From NCBI GenBank assembly GCA_030614245.1, contig JAUWKK010000161.1, forward strand, positions 1-6,723: DNA of 6,723 nucleotides. Direction: 5' to 3'. The position numbers and the translations under genes are program-made. Position 1 is the first letter of the stretch. The number at the start of each line of letters is the position of its first letter. Shown here in pieces: positions 1-6,096 of this stretch. The DNA comes from Planctomycetota bacterium (GTDB taxonomy: Bacteria; Planctomycetota; PUPC01; JABMSA01; JAUWKK01). The notes under the pieces are model-generated. The model ran no database searches. It was not told where the DNA came from and saw only the letters and a list, made by a program, of their open reading frames with translations.

Positions 1-34
1 ATCGGCTACTCCGCCCTTGCAGGGCTTGTGTCCG
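1..34. repeat. Partial unit of the double-hairpin intergenic repeat (unit 1, cut by window edge)
   Basis: The first bases resemble the second half of the repeat seen complete at 51-104: a GGCTAC-like segment followed by a GC-rich hairpin. Here the hairpin is GCCCT (13-17), loop TGC, AGGGC (21-25), a perfect 5-bp stem followed by TTGTG. The first half would lie outside the window. It is more diverged than units 2 and 3, so membership is likely but not certain. Confidence 0.5.
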
Positions 35-50
35 TGAGGCCGTCCGCATT

Positions 51-104
51 CCCACGGCGTTGCCGTGGGCTATCTTACTACGCCCCTTACGGGGCTGCAA
101 GCCG
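51..104. repeat. Double-hairpin intergenic repeat, intact unit (unit 2)
   Basis: This is the cleanest copy of the repeat. Hairpin one is CCCACGGC (51-58), loop GTT, GCCGTGGG (62-69), a perfect 8-bp stem. A short spacer (CTATCTTACTAC) follows. Hairpin two is GCCCC (82-86), loop TTAC, GGGGC (91-95), ending in TGCAAGCCG (96-104). Unit 3 has the same two stems and the same end. The structure is that of REP-like or similar palindromic intergenic elements. No transposase is present, so mobilisation would have to be in trans. Confidence 0.8.
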
Positions 105-113
105 CAAACCATA

Positions 114-205
114 CCCACGGCGTTCTCTCCGTAGGCGGACCCTCCTGAGACGGGCAGGCAGGGCCGTGGGCTATTCTATTTCGCCCCTTTCGGGGCTGCA
201 AGCCG
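114..205. repeat. Double-hairpin intergenic repeat, interrupted unit (unit 3)
   Basis: The same arms as in unit 2 are present: CCCACGGC at 114-121, GCCGTGGG at 163-170, then GCCCC (183-187), loop TTTC, GGGGC (192-196) and the same TGCAAGCCG end (197-205). The loop of the first hairpin is 41 bases here against 3 in unit 2, so about 38 bases (125-162) have been inserted exactly in the loop. The second-hairpin loops differ (TTTC against TTAC) while the stems are kept, as expected if the folded form matters. Confidence 0.8.
125..162. repeat. 38-base element inserted in the loop of unit 3
   Basis: This stretch is absent from unit 2. It contains a small stem TCCG (128-131)/CGGA (136-139) and ends in GACGGGCAGGCAGG. 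Read on the minus strand it begins CCTGCCTGCCCGTCT, close to CCTGCCTGTCCGCCT at 6097-6111. It therefore looks like a second repeat family nested in the first, in the opposite orientation to the downstream copy. Confidence 0.6.
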
Positions 206-223
206 ATGCAGGCATTCCATCCT

Positions 224-255
224 ATCTGCGTTCATCCGCGTTCATCTGCGGTTCC
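224..255. repeat. Tandem decamer array ATCTGCGTTC
   Basis: There are three successive copies of a 10-base unit: ATCTGCGTTC (224-233), ATCCGCGTTC (234-243) and ATCTGCGGTTCC (244-255). The only changes are one transition in copy two and one extra G in copy three. An inverted two-copy version lies at 6125-6144 on the other side of the gene block. Bases 250-255 are shared with the 23-base direct repeat that follows. Confidence 0.8.
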
Positions 256-341
256 ATTTCTACCTCAGACGGATTCATCGGGTGCCTGCCTGCCGATGGC
301 ATGGCCTGCCGATGGCGGGGTTCCATTCCCGCCTCAAGCGG
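250..341. repeat. Pair of 23-base imperfect direct repeats (250-272 and 319-341)
   Basis: Both copies begin GGTTCCATT, share a central CCTCA and end in CGG; they differ at only a few positions and are spaced 69 bases start to start. Between them lies a GC-rich insert with its own 12-base direct repeat (CCTGCCGATGGC at 289-300 and 305-316). The arrangement suggests duplication of the end of the decamer element by insertion, or tandem slippage. Confidence 0.65.
289..316. repeat. 12-base direct repeat CCTGCCGATGGC (two copies)
   Basis: Identical 12-mers are at 289-300 and 305-316, four bases apart (ATGG), giving a 16-base period. They are preceded by GTGCCTG, so the CCTGCCTG motif typical of the nested repeat at 125-162 and 6097-6111 is present here too. 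No function can be read from the sequence. Confidence 0.65.
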
Positions 342-381
342 CACAGAATAACGCAACCGGCTCCGAAAATGGGAGCTTGCC

Positions 382-410
382 TTGAAATTCCGGTGTTTTC
401 GTGGTAAACT
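382..410 (+). promoter_or_regulatory. Sigma70-like promoter for the CYTH-CNNM operon
   Basis: TTGAAA (382-387) and TAAACT (405-410) are separated by 17 bases, each matching the -35 and -10 consensus at 4-5 of 6 positions. This is the AT-richest spot between the repeats and the first gene. Transcription would start near 416-418, leaving a leader of only about 15 bases that still contains the AGGAG ribosome site at 419-423. Confidence 0.55.
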
Positions 411-431
411 TGAACCATAGGAGAAGAGGCC

Positions 432-1118
432 ATGAAGCCAGCCCCGGTTGCATTTCGTTTTCGAGCCGAAGACCGCAGCGTTCTCGAGTCAATAGCAACG
501 CTGCGGCAAGTTGAGGGCTGCAATCTGCGCCTGCTGGGGCACAAACTCATCGTAGATCGCTATTTCGACACCGCCGAATGGCACCTCATCGCACAAGGCT
601 GCACCTACCGCGAGCGCATGCTCGATCGCCGCCGTTGGGTCGCCTTTCGCGGGCCCGTCAAAAAGTTCGCCGTTCCACCCGATCCGATAGAGGTGGAACT
701 CCCCGACTGCACGAGGCTCGATGAAGTTGGGACACTCCTGCCGCCGATGTTCCGCGCCTGGGCCGCCGCGGAATACCGGTCGCTCGGCCAGATACTCCGC
801 GCCGAGAACAACCGCACGCTCATCGAAATCGTCGAGCAAGACGAGCCGAGGTTCCTCTTGTGCCTCGACGATGCCGAGTTCTTCTCCAACGGATCGTCGA
901 GGCGTTGCTGTGCCGTCAAGCTGCATATGCGCCGCGATCCCAACGGGCTGATGTGCTGGCTGGCGGGCCGTCTGCGGAGGGATTTCGGGCTGGTCGAGAT
1001 GAACGTCAGCAAATTGCAGGCCGGCCTTGCGTTGACCGGAGCTGAACCCACTGCGGGATGCGGCTCCGCGCGCCTGCCGGATGTACACGCTGCATTCCGA
1101 TCAGTCTTCGCTTCATGA
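432..1118 (+). CDS. Divergent CYTH/triphosphate-tunnel-fold protein
   Basis: Predicted soluble protein of 228 residues. ATG at 432 is chosen because AGGAG (419-423) lies 8 bases upstream. The order of motifs fits the CYTH domain (class IV adenylate cyclase, thiamine triphosphatase, inorganic triphosphatase): RYFDT at 43-47, basic YRER at 59-62, AFRG at 71-74, IEVEL at 86-90, LDDAEF at 145-150, and SKLQAGLAL near 193-201, resembling the usual terminal SKYxxGL. Several features are degenerate. The N-terminal ExExK metal-binding strand appears as VAFRFR, without its glutamates, and the later acidic strand reads CAVKLH instead of ElE. The basic tunnel positions and the IEVE pair remain. It could be a binding protein for a polyanion (triphosphate, polyphosphate, nucleotide) or have altered catalysis. 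No CHAD domain is attached. The stop overlaps the next start (ATGA), indicating translational coupling with a CNNM/CorC gene. Family assignment is by motif reading only. Confidence 0.6.
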   Translation: MKPAPVAFRFRAEDRSVLESIATLRQVEGCNLRLLGHKLIVDRYFDTAEWHLIAQGCTYRERMLDRRRWVAFRGPVKKFAVPPDPIEVELPDCTRLDEVGTLLPPMFRAWAAAEYRSLGQILRAENNRTLIEIVEQDEPRFLLCLDDAEFFSNGSSRRCCAVKLHMRRDPNGLMCWLAGRLRRDFGLVEMNVSKLQAGLALTGAEPTAGCGSARLPDVHAAFRSVFAS

Positions 1119-2389
1119 ACGTCCCCGTCACCCACGTCGCACTGCTATTGCTCCTGCTTGCCCTGTCAGGATTTTTCTCCGGCTCCGAGACGGCCATCTT
1201 CTCGCTCGATCCGCTCACACGCCGCAAGATGCTCGGGCAGGGCCGACTCGCAGGCCTCGCCGTGCGTTTAAGCCACGAGAGACGCCAGGCGCTCCGCACC
1301 ATTCTGCTGGGCAATCTCGTCATCAATCTGCTGTACTTCAGCGCCTCGACGACGCTTGCGCTGCGCATCACGAGCGGGCTCGGCACTGCGTCGGCCTCCG
1401 CCTGGGCCGCCGGCGTCGGGATCATGAGCCTCGCGTCGATCATACTTTTCGGTGAAGTGCTGCCAAAGCTGCTGGCGGTGAACTTCCCTCGCGGCTTCGC
1501 CTCTGCCGGTGCACTGCCGATCCATCTGCTTCACTGCATACTGCGCCCGCTGTGGGTTCGCACCGACAGATTCTTCGACCGCGTCGCCGGCATCCTCCGT
1601 TTCGGCTCGCGGCACGTCAGACGCCTCGATACTAACGAACTCCAGGAGCTCGTCGAACTGAGCGCCCGCAAGGGGATCATCACCCGCGTCGAGAGCAGCC
1701 TCATCGCCGAGGCCGTCGCACTCGCTGACCTGAAGGTGAGCGAGGTAATGATCCCGCGCGTCGACGTTACGTGCTTCGACGCCGAGAGCCCATTGGATGA
1801 GTTGCGCGAGCTGATCAGGGAGACCCGACGCAACAAGATTCCGGTCTATCGCGGCAAGCGCGACAACGTGATCGGCATCGTTCCCGGCCGCGACGCGCTG
1901 CTTAACGTATCCGGGAAACTGGACGAGATGATGCGCCCGCCGCAGTTCGTGCCGGAGCTCGCATCGGTCGGGGCCGTCTTCGAACAAATCGCGGCCGAGC
2001 CGTACCACGTTGCCATCGCAATCGACGAATACGGCGGATTCGCAGGGCTCATCACGCTCGAGGACATCATCGAGGAGGTCGTCGGCGAGATCGAAGACGA
2101 ACACGAGCAGGCCGGGCCGCTTGTGGAACAGCTTTCCCCGGCACGCTATCGCGTTTCCGGGGCTCTCAACTTGCGCGACTGGGGCGAACTGTTCGGCGTC
2201 GAGGCCGATTTCCCCGACTTCGACACCGTAGGCGGCCTCGTGATGCTGTTGCTCGGCCGCGTCCCCCGCGAGGGCGACCGCGTCGAGTTTGCCGGGCTTG
2301 CTTTCCTCGTCGAGAAGCTCAAGCGCCGGACCGTTGATTACCTGATCGTCGAGCTCGACTCGCAAGGTCGAGCGCAAGCGGCCAAGTGA
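1115..2389 (+). CDS. CNNM/CorC-family divalent cation transporter (DUF21-CBS-CBS-CorC_HlyC), full length
   Basis: Inner-membrane protein of 424 residues with the full domain set of the CNNM/CorC family (bacterial examples TmCorC and MpfA, linked to Mg2+ transport; often annotated hemolysin C-like). The DUF21 membrane domain covers about 1-165, with helices near 7-21, 60-82, 95-122 and 129-148. It has the signature SGSETA (22-27), the GN motif in LLGNLVIN (64-71) and GEVLPK (113-118). A CBS pair spans about 207-325, with EVMIPR (210-215), RNKIPVYRG (239-247) and the strong second-CBS signature IDEYGGFAGLITLEDIIEE (303-321). The CorC_HlyC regulatory domain follows at about 340-414, including DTVGGLVM (370-377). 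ATG at 1115 overlaps the CYTH stop as ATGA; no clear ribosome site precedes it, so coupling is likely. An in-frame ATG at 1058 would overlap the CYTH gene by 61 bases and adds a non-homologous tail. Transport direction and ion cannot be read from sequence. Confidence 0.95.
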   Translation: MNVPVTHVALLLLLLALSGFFSGSETAIFSLDPLTRRKMLGQGRLAGLAVRLSHERRQALRTILLGNLVINLLYFSASTTLALRITSGLGTASASAWAAGVGIMSLASIILFGEVLPKLLAVNFPRGFASAGALPIHLLHCILRPLWVRTDRFFDRVAGILRFGSRHVRRLDTNELQELVELSARKGIITRVESSLIAEAVALADLKVSEVMIPRVDVTCFDAESPLDELRELIRETRRNKIPVYRGKRDNVIGIVPGRDALLNVSGKLDEMMRPPQFVPELASVGAVFEQIAAEPYHVAIAIDEYGGFAGLITLEDIIEEVVGEIEDEHEQAGPLVEQLSPARYRVSGALNLRDWGELFGVEADFPDFDTVGGLVMLLLGRVPREGDRVEFAGLAFLVEKLKRRTVDYLIVELDSQGRAQAAK

Positions 2390-2402
2390 ACGGGATGCAA
2401 TA

Positions 2403-3416
2403 ATGACGTGGGCAGTGATCGGAATCGTGGCTTGCACGCTGCTGTCCGGATACTTCTCCGGTGTCGAGACGGGCATGTATTCGATCAATCGGCTGCGGAT
2501 TCGCTTTCGCGCCGAACAGGGCGAGCGCGGCGCGATCATCCTGCAGAAGCTCGCATCGGACATGGAACGCCTGCTGGCCACCACGCTCGTCGGCAACAAC
2601 ATGGCGATCAACGTCGCCACCGTCATCCTCATCAGCCTGATCGAGGCTCGCTCCCTCGAGCACGCCGAGATCATCGCCACCGCCCTGCTGACTCCCTTCG
2701 CCTTCGTGGTGGCCGAGCTCATCCCGAAGGACCTGTTCGAACGCCGCCGCGAGGCGCTGCTCTGCCCCCTTGCACCGAGTCTGCGGCTCGTGACTCTGCT
2801 GTTGTGGCCGGTCGTGGCCCCGCTTCGTGGAGCCATCCACCTGCTGATGAAATGCCTGCGCAGGCCGCAGCCTGAGGGCGATCTGCTCTTCTCCAGGCAG
2901 GGTCTCATGTTCTCGCTCGCGGATGCTGCCGGACTCGGACGCCTCACTCCGGCACAGCGGCGAATGGCCCAGAGCATTATGGCGATCGAACATCTCACCG
3001 TCGGCCGCGTTCGACTTCCCATCGAGCGCATTCGGACGGCGTCGGCGGATACTTCGCCCGGGGAATTGCTCGAACGGCTCCGCGAGGATCCCCTCACGCG
3101 GCTGCCGGTCTACGATGCCACCGAGCCAGGCACGGGTGCTCCGGCACAAATCATCGGAACGATTAACGTGTTCGATCTCTTGTATGCCCGTGGCGAGCTG
3201 GCGGGTTCATTGCGGCCGTATGTCAAGCCTGCCGTGAAGTTGGACACGGAGATGCGGCTGTACCCGGCGCTGATGAAGCTGCGGGCCGCGCGCCAGAGGA
3301 TGGGAATGGTCGGCGCAGGCGAGCGCACGATCGGCATAATCACCATCAACGATCTCGTCCGGCGGATGCTCGGCGAACTCGGCCCGGCCCCCGGAGACCG
3401 CAAGACGCAACGTTGA
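2403..3416 (+). CDS. CNNM/CorC-family protein, short form (DUF21-CBS-CBS, no CorC_HlyC domain)
   Basis: Paralogue of the preceding gene, 337 residues, starting 13 bases after its stop with a weak GGGA site (2392-2395). The DUF21 domain has SGYFSGVETGMYS (15-27), LVGNNMAIN (62-70) and AELIPKDLFE (104-113), the counterparts of SGSETA, LLGNLVIN and GEVLPK next door. Membrane helices lie near 4-18, 58-80, 88-108 and 125-148. A degenerate CBS pair follows: RVRLPIERI (202-210), TRLPVYD (232-238), IIGTINVFDLL (250-260), then RTIGIITINDLVRRMLGEL (308-326). The IDEYGG acidic segment of the second CBS is replaced by MVGAGE, and the protein ends without the CorC_HlyC domain after a basic tail. The family is clear; whether this partner transports alone, forms a mixed dimer with its neighbour or only regulates it is open. 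Confidence 0.9.
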   Translation: MTWAVIGIVACTLLSGYFSGVETGMYSINRLRIRFRAEQGERGAIILQKLASDMERLLATTLVGNNMAINVATVILISLIEARSLEHAEIIATALLTPFAFVVAELIPKDLFERRREALLCPLAPSLRLVTLLLWPVVAPLRGAIHLLMKCLRRPQPEGDLLFSRQGLMFSLADAAGLGRLTPAQRRMAQSIMAIEHLTVGRVRLPIERIRTASADTSPGELLERLREDPLTRLPVYDATEPGTGAPAQIIGTINVFDLLYARGELAGSLRPYVKPAVKLDTEMRLYPALMKLRAARQRMGMVGAGERTIGIITINDLVRRMLGELGPAPGDRKTQR

Positions 3417-3440
3417 ATCCGTCCCGGCATTAGTTAGAAT
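3413..3440 (+). promoter_or_regulatory. Candidate sigma70-like promoter for the PHP-ftsY-trpF group
   Basis: TTGAAT (3413-3418) and TAGAAT (3435-3440) are 16 bases apart. The -10 box matches consensus at 5 of 6 positions and the -35 box at 4 of 6. The -35 box overlaps the TGA of the preceding gene (3414-3416). A start near 3447 would give a leader of roughly 100 bases before the PHP ATG, containing the hairpin repeat at 3472-3526. Confidence 0.5.
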
Positions 3441-3471
3441 ACCAAGATGACACAATGTGGGGCGGGTTTTT

Positions 3472-3526
3472 GGCCTGCCAATTAATCAGCAGCCTTGTCC
3501 GCCGTGGCGGGCTGGAAAGGCTGCTC
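3472..3526. repeat. Copy of an intergenic hairpin element inside the PHP gene leader
   Basis: Bases 3472-3495 match 6203-6226 at 19 of 24 positions, and 3514-3526 match 6227-6239 at 11 of 13. The only length change is an 18-base insert (3496-3513) that is itself a near-palindrome (CCGCC at 3499-3503, GGCGG at 3506-3510). The folded form nests this small stem within a perfect 8-bp outer stem GCAGCCTT (3489-3496)/AAGGCTGC (3517-3524). It ends 18 bases before the PHP start, so it could affect message stability or translation, or may simply be a tolerated repeat. Confidence 0.65.
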
Positions 3527-3544
3527 AACACAAGGTATCGGCAA

Positions 3545-4396
3545 ATGCCACGAACCGCGGCTGATCTGCATCTGCACACAATACACTCGGACGGCACATT
3601 CACACCGCGCGAGCTTGTGAAGCGCGCCAAGGCCATGGGCTTCGGTACCATTGCGGTCACCGATCACGATAGCATCGAGGGCGTTTATCCCGCGATGGCG
3701 GCCGGCGAGAAGCTCGGCGTACGCGTGATCCCAGGCGTCGAGCTCTCGGCCCATCACCTGGGCATAGAGGTACACATCGTTGGGCTTTTCGTCGACGTGC
3801 TTAATCCACCGTTCCTCGATGTGCTGCGGACGATGCAGCAGTTGCGGGTGAAACGCATCCATACTATCAGCAAGCGGCTGCGCGATCTCGGCGTGGATAT
3901 CACGGCCGGCGAGATCATGGCAGTCGCCGGAGATGGCACACCCAGCAGGGCACACGTGGCAAAAGCACTCGTCGAGCGCGGGCTGGTCGACGATTATCGG
4001 GCGGCTTTCCAGCGCTATCTCGGAGACACAGGCCCCGCTAACGCCCCCAAGAAATTCCTCACGATGCGTGAATGCCTCGAACTTATCACTTCCGCCCGGG
4101 GCGTCGCCGTCTTTGCCCATCCTGGAGCAACACGCCACGATGAACTGCTCCCGGTCTTCGCCGATATGGGCGGACACGCCCTCGAAACCTACTATCCGTC
4201 ATACACAAACTACCAGACCCGTCATTATCTCAATCTAGCCGGACAACTTAACCTGTTGCCTTCCGGCGGCTCCGACTGCCACGGATTTAACCGGCCCGAG
4301 TTGCTCCTCGGAAGAATCCGGCTCCCCAAACGTATAGTCGATGACCTCGAACGAGTCGCACGCTTCGGTCACGTGGGCGGCCGCATCAAGCCCTGA
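3545..4396 (+). CDS. PHP-domain phosphoesterase, RNase AM / TrpH (YciV) family
   Basis: Cytoplasmic metal-dependent phosphoesterase of 283 residues, matching the usual 280-295 of the family. The metal ligands are all visible: DLHLHT with H9 and H11, D16, TDHDS (39-43), E66 in PGVELS, H77 in VHIVGL, H192 in AHPG, and D244/H246 in GGSDCHG. A mid-domain TPSRAHVAKALVERG (132-146) matches the conserved RPHxARALxExG segment of this subgroup. Known relatives are E. coli RNase AM, a 5'-3' exoribonuclease that trims rRNA 5' ends, and a Chromobacterium 3',5'-nucleoside bisphosphate phosphatase; which substrate applies here is not decided by sequence. ATG 3545 is chosen because the core begins three to six residues later and AAGG (3532-3535) lies 9 bases upstream. 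An upstream ATG (3455) would translate the repeat element in the leader. It is followed by ftsY after 30 bases. Confidence 0.93.
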   Translation: MPRTAADLHLHTIHSDGTFTPRELVKRAKAMGFGTIAVTDHDSIEGVYPAMAAGEKLGVRVIPGVELSAHHLGIEVHIVGLFVDVLNPPFLDVLRTMQQLRVKRIHTISKRLRDLGVDITAGEIMAVAGDGTPSRAHVAKALVERGLVDDYRAAFQRYLGDTGPANAPKKFLTMRECLELITSARGVAVFAHPGATRHDELLPVFADMGGHALETYYPSYTNYQTRHYLNLAGQLNLLPSGGSDCHGFNRPELLLGRIRLPKRIVDDLERVARFGHVGGRIKP

Positions 4397-4414
4397 CAAC
4401 GTCCGTCCTCCATC

Positions 4415-4419
4415 AGGAG
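4415..4419 (+). promoter_or_regulatory. Ribosome binding site fixing the TTG start of ftsY
   Basis: AGGAG lies 7 bases before TTG at 4427. No ATG or GTG in frame is near the expected N-terminus, and the residues right after the TTG (AAFFKKLF) form the conserved membrane-targeting start of FtsY, so the TTG is well supported. Confidence 0.8.
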
Positions 4420-4426
4420 TTACTCT

Positions 4427-5365
4427 TTGGCTGCATTCTTCAAGAAACTGTTCGCACCGATCGATCAGCTCAAGTCGGGCCTGGCGAAGACCCGCAAGAA
4501 ACTCGCCAGCGGTCTGGGCAGTGTGTTCAAGGCATTCAACAGGATCGACGAGGACGCCCTCGAACGGCTCGAAGAAGCCCTGATCGAAGCCGACGTGGGC
4601 GTGGACGCCGCCGCGCAGATCATCGACGACATCCGCAAAGCCCACAAAGAAGGCCGGATCGAGGACAGCCAGGCTCTCAAGGGTTTCCTCAAGAACGAAT
4701 TGAAGAAAATCCTCCGCCAGACGACGGAGACCGGTATCAGGATGGCTGACAGCCCGCCGACCGTGATTCTCGTCGCCGGGGTGAACGGCTCGGGCAAGAC
4801 GACGGCAATCGCCCGCCTCGCGCACTTCTTCGTGCAGGACGGCCGCAAGGTGATGCTCGCCGCGAGCGATACGTTCCGCGCCGCCGCAGTCGAACAGCTC
4901 GACATCTGGAGCAAGCGCATCGGCTGCGATATCGTCAAACATAAGACGGGCGGCGATCCCGGTGCCGTCGCATACGACGCCGTCGAAGCCGCCATTGCGC
5001 GCGGAATTGATGTCCTCATCGTCGATACCGCAGGCAGGCTGCACACGAAAGAGAACCTGATGCGCGAGCTGACCAAGATCAAGCGCGTCATCCAGCGCAA
5101 GCTCCCCGACGCGCCGCACGAGGTTATGCTCATCATAGACGCGAACACGGGGCAGAACTCAATCCAGCAGGTGAAACTTTTTGACGAAGCCATCGGCGTA
5201 ACCGGCATCTTTCTAGCGAAGCTCGACGGGACGGCAAAGGGCGGTGCGGTCGTCGCCATCCGCCGCAACTGCTCGATACCCGTCAAGTTCGTCGGCCTCG
5301 GAGAGCAGCCCGAGGATGTCGATACGTTCGACGCCGACCGCTTTGTTGATGCAATGTTCGACTGA
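4427..5365 (+). CDS. ftsY: Signal recognition particle receptor FtsY
   Basis: SRP receptor GTPase that docks ribosome-nascent-chain-SRP complexes at the membrane through a GTP-dependent complex with Ffh. The 312-residue protein is the short NG form. It has an amphipathic N-terminal membrane-targeting helix (FFKKLFAPIDQLKSGLAKTRKKL, about 4-26), then a helical N domain (about 28-105) with the ALIEADVG segment (51-58), and no acidic A domain as in E. coli. G-domain motifs are complete: P-loop GVNGSGKTT (118-126), DTFRAAAVEQL (148-158), DTAGR (200-204), AKLDGTAKGG (264-273) and GLGEQPEDV (290-298). The G4 element has Ala where Thr is commoner (TKLD). It starts with TTG 30 bases after the PHP stop and is followed by trpF after 30 bases, so it is probably co-transcribed with both. 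Confidence 0.98.
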   Translation: MAAFFKKLFAPIDQLKSGLAKTRKKLASGLGSVFKAFNRIDEDALERLEEALIEADVGVDAAAQIIDDIRKAHKEGRIEDSQALKGFLKNELKKILRQTTETGIRMADSPPTVILVAGVNGSGKTTAIARLAHFFVQDGRKVMLAASDTFRAAAVEQLDIWSKRIGCDIVKHKTGGDPGAVAYDAVEAAIARGIDVLIVDTAGRLHTKENLMRELTKIKRVIQRKLPDAPHEVMLIIDANTGQNSIQQVKLFDEAIGVTGIFLAKLDGTAKGGAVVAIRRNCSIPVKFVGLGEQPEDVDTFDADRFVDAMFD

Positions 5366-5381
5366 CGGCCGGGCGTGGCGC

Positions 5382-5388
5382 AGGGGAG
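5382..5388 (+). promoter_or_regulatory. Ribosome binding site fixing the trpF start
   Basis: AGGGGAG lies 7 bases upstream of ATG 5396. It favours this ATG over the in-frame GTG at 5375, which would place the site inside the coding region and add seven residues before the conserved KIKICGIT strand. Confidence 0.75.
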
Positions 5389-5395
5389 CACTTCA

Positions 5396-6070
5396 ATGAA
5401 GATCAAGATATGCGGCATCACGCGTCGTGAGGACGTGCTTCTGGCTGCCGATGCAGGCGCCGACTACTTCGGCGTGGTGGTCGAGATCGACCGCTCGCCC
5501 CGCAAGGTGGACCGCCGGGCGGCGGCCGAGCTGAACCGCGATGCCCCGCTGCCGGGCGTTGCGCTCCTGCAGGACAGGTCAGCCGACGAGATCCTCGCCG
5601 TCGCCGAGATCATCCACCCGGCCGCGATGCAGCTCCACGGCAGCGAATCGCCCGAGACCATCTCACGGGTGCGCCGGGAGCTCTCCTGCGAGATATGGAA
5701 GGCCCTTCACGTGCCCGTCAGGGACCGCATGGCGGAGCCGGCCGACGTCGAAGCGCTCCTCGACGAGGCCCGGCAGCTCATCAACGCGGGCGTCGACAAG
5801 TTCCTCATCGACACAGTAGACGTATCCGACGGCTTCGCGCGGATGGGCGGCACGGGCAAGATGGGAGACTGGGCAGCCGCCGCCAGGCTGGTTGAACTGA
5901 TCGACGCCCCCGTATTTCTGGCAGGCGGCATCAGGCCCGGCAACGTCGCCGACGCGATCGGGCAGGTGCGGCCCTTCGGTGTCGATCTCGCCAGCGGGGT
6001 CGAATCTGCGCCCGGCATCAAGGACCCCGCTCTGGTGCGAGAGCTGATCGCCAACGCGAGGTCGGCGTGA
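5396..6070 (+). CDS. trpF: Phosphoribosylanthranilate isomerase (TrpF), divergent
   Basis: TIM-barrel isomerase that converts N-(5'-phosphoribosyl)anthranilate to CdRP in tryptophan synthesis. The 224-residue protein carries the family's key points: catalytic Cys6 in KIKICGIT (2-9), SPRKV (34-38), MQLHG (78-82), the likely general acid Asp139 in FLIDT (136-140), GGTG (151-154), LAGGI (175-179) and GVDLASGVE (195-203) followed by PGIKD. It differs from typical TrpF in several places: VALLQD instead of VGVFV, GGTGKMGDW instead of GGTGxxFDW, and about a dozen extra residues before Asp139 (roughly 108-133). No other trp gene is in the window. Tryptophan synthesis is the best call because both catalytic residues remain; a side role on a related aminodeoxyribulose substrate is conceivable. 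It is the last gene of the PHP-ftsY-trpF group. Confidence 0.9.
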   Translation: MKIKICGITRREDVLLAADAGADYFGVVVEIDRSPRKVDRRAAAELNRDAPLPGVALLQDRSADEILAVAEIIHPAAMQLHGSESPETISRVRRELSCEIWKALHVPVRDRMAEPADVEALLDEARQLINAGVDKFLIDTVDVSDGFARMGGTGKMGDWAAAARLVELIDAPVFLAGGIRPGNVADAIGQVRPFGVDLASGVESAPGIKDPALVRELIANARSA

Positions 6071-6096
6071 TGGTGTGCCGTCTCCGCTCTTTCAGA

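Noticed and set aside
1..350. Possible CRISPR array
   Set aside because: The repeats differ in length, spacing and orientation, have no uniform spacers, and no cas gene is nearby.
28..351. Open frame of 107 residues on the plus strand across the repeat region
   Set aside because: It runs through palindromic repeats, is Arg/Ser/Pro-rich without any domain, and has no ribosome site. It is open only because the repeats lack stops in that frame.
489..1088. Minus-strand and alternative-frame open frames over the CYTH gene
   Set aside because: The plus-strand frame has a promoter, a ribosome site, an ATGA overlap with the next gene and CYTH-like motifs; the others have none of these.
1268..3097. 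609-residue open frame on the minus strand
   Set aside because: It lies antisense to the two CNNM/CorC genes, spans their junction, has low-complexity Asp/Arg/Ala composition and no recognisable motif. It is a shadow of GC-rich codon usage.
3455..3544. Upstream start giving the PHP protein 30 extra residues
   Set aside because: The extension translates the repeat element in the leader, is unlike the family N-terminus, and ATG 3545 has its own ribosome site and the normal family length.
5366..5395. Possible terminator between ftsY and trpF
   Set aside because: The 30-base gap is GC-rich with no stable stem followed by T residues, so co-transcription is more likely.
4235..5421. Long minus-strand frames antisense to ftsY
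   Set aside because: The plus strand encodes an unmistakable FtsY with all five G motifs; the antisense products are compositional shadows.
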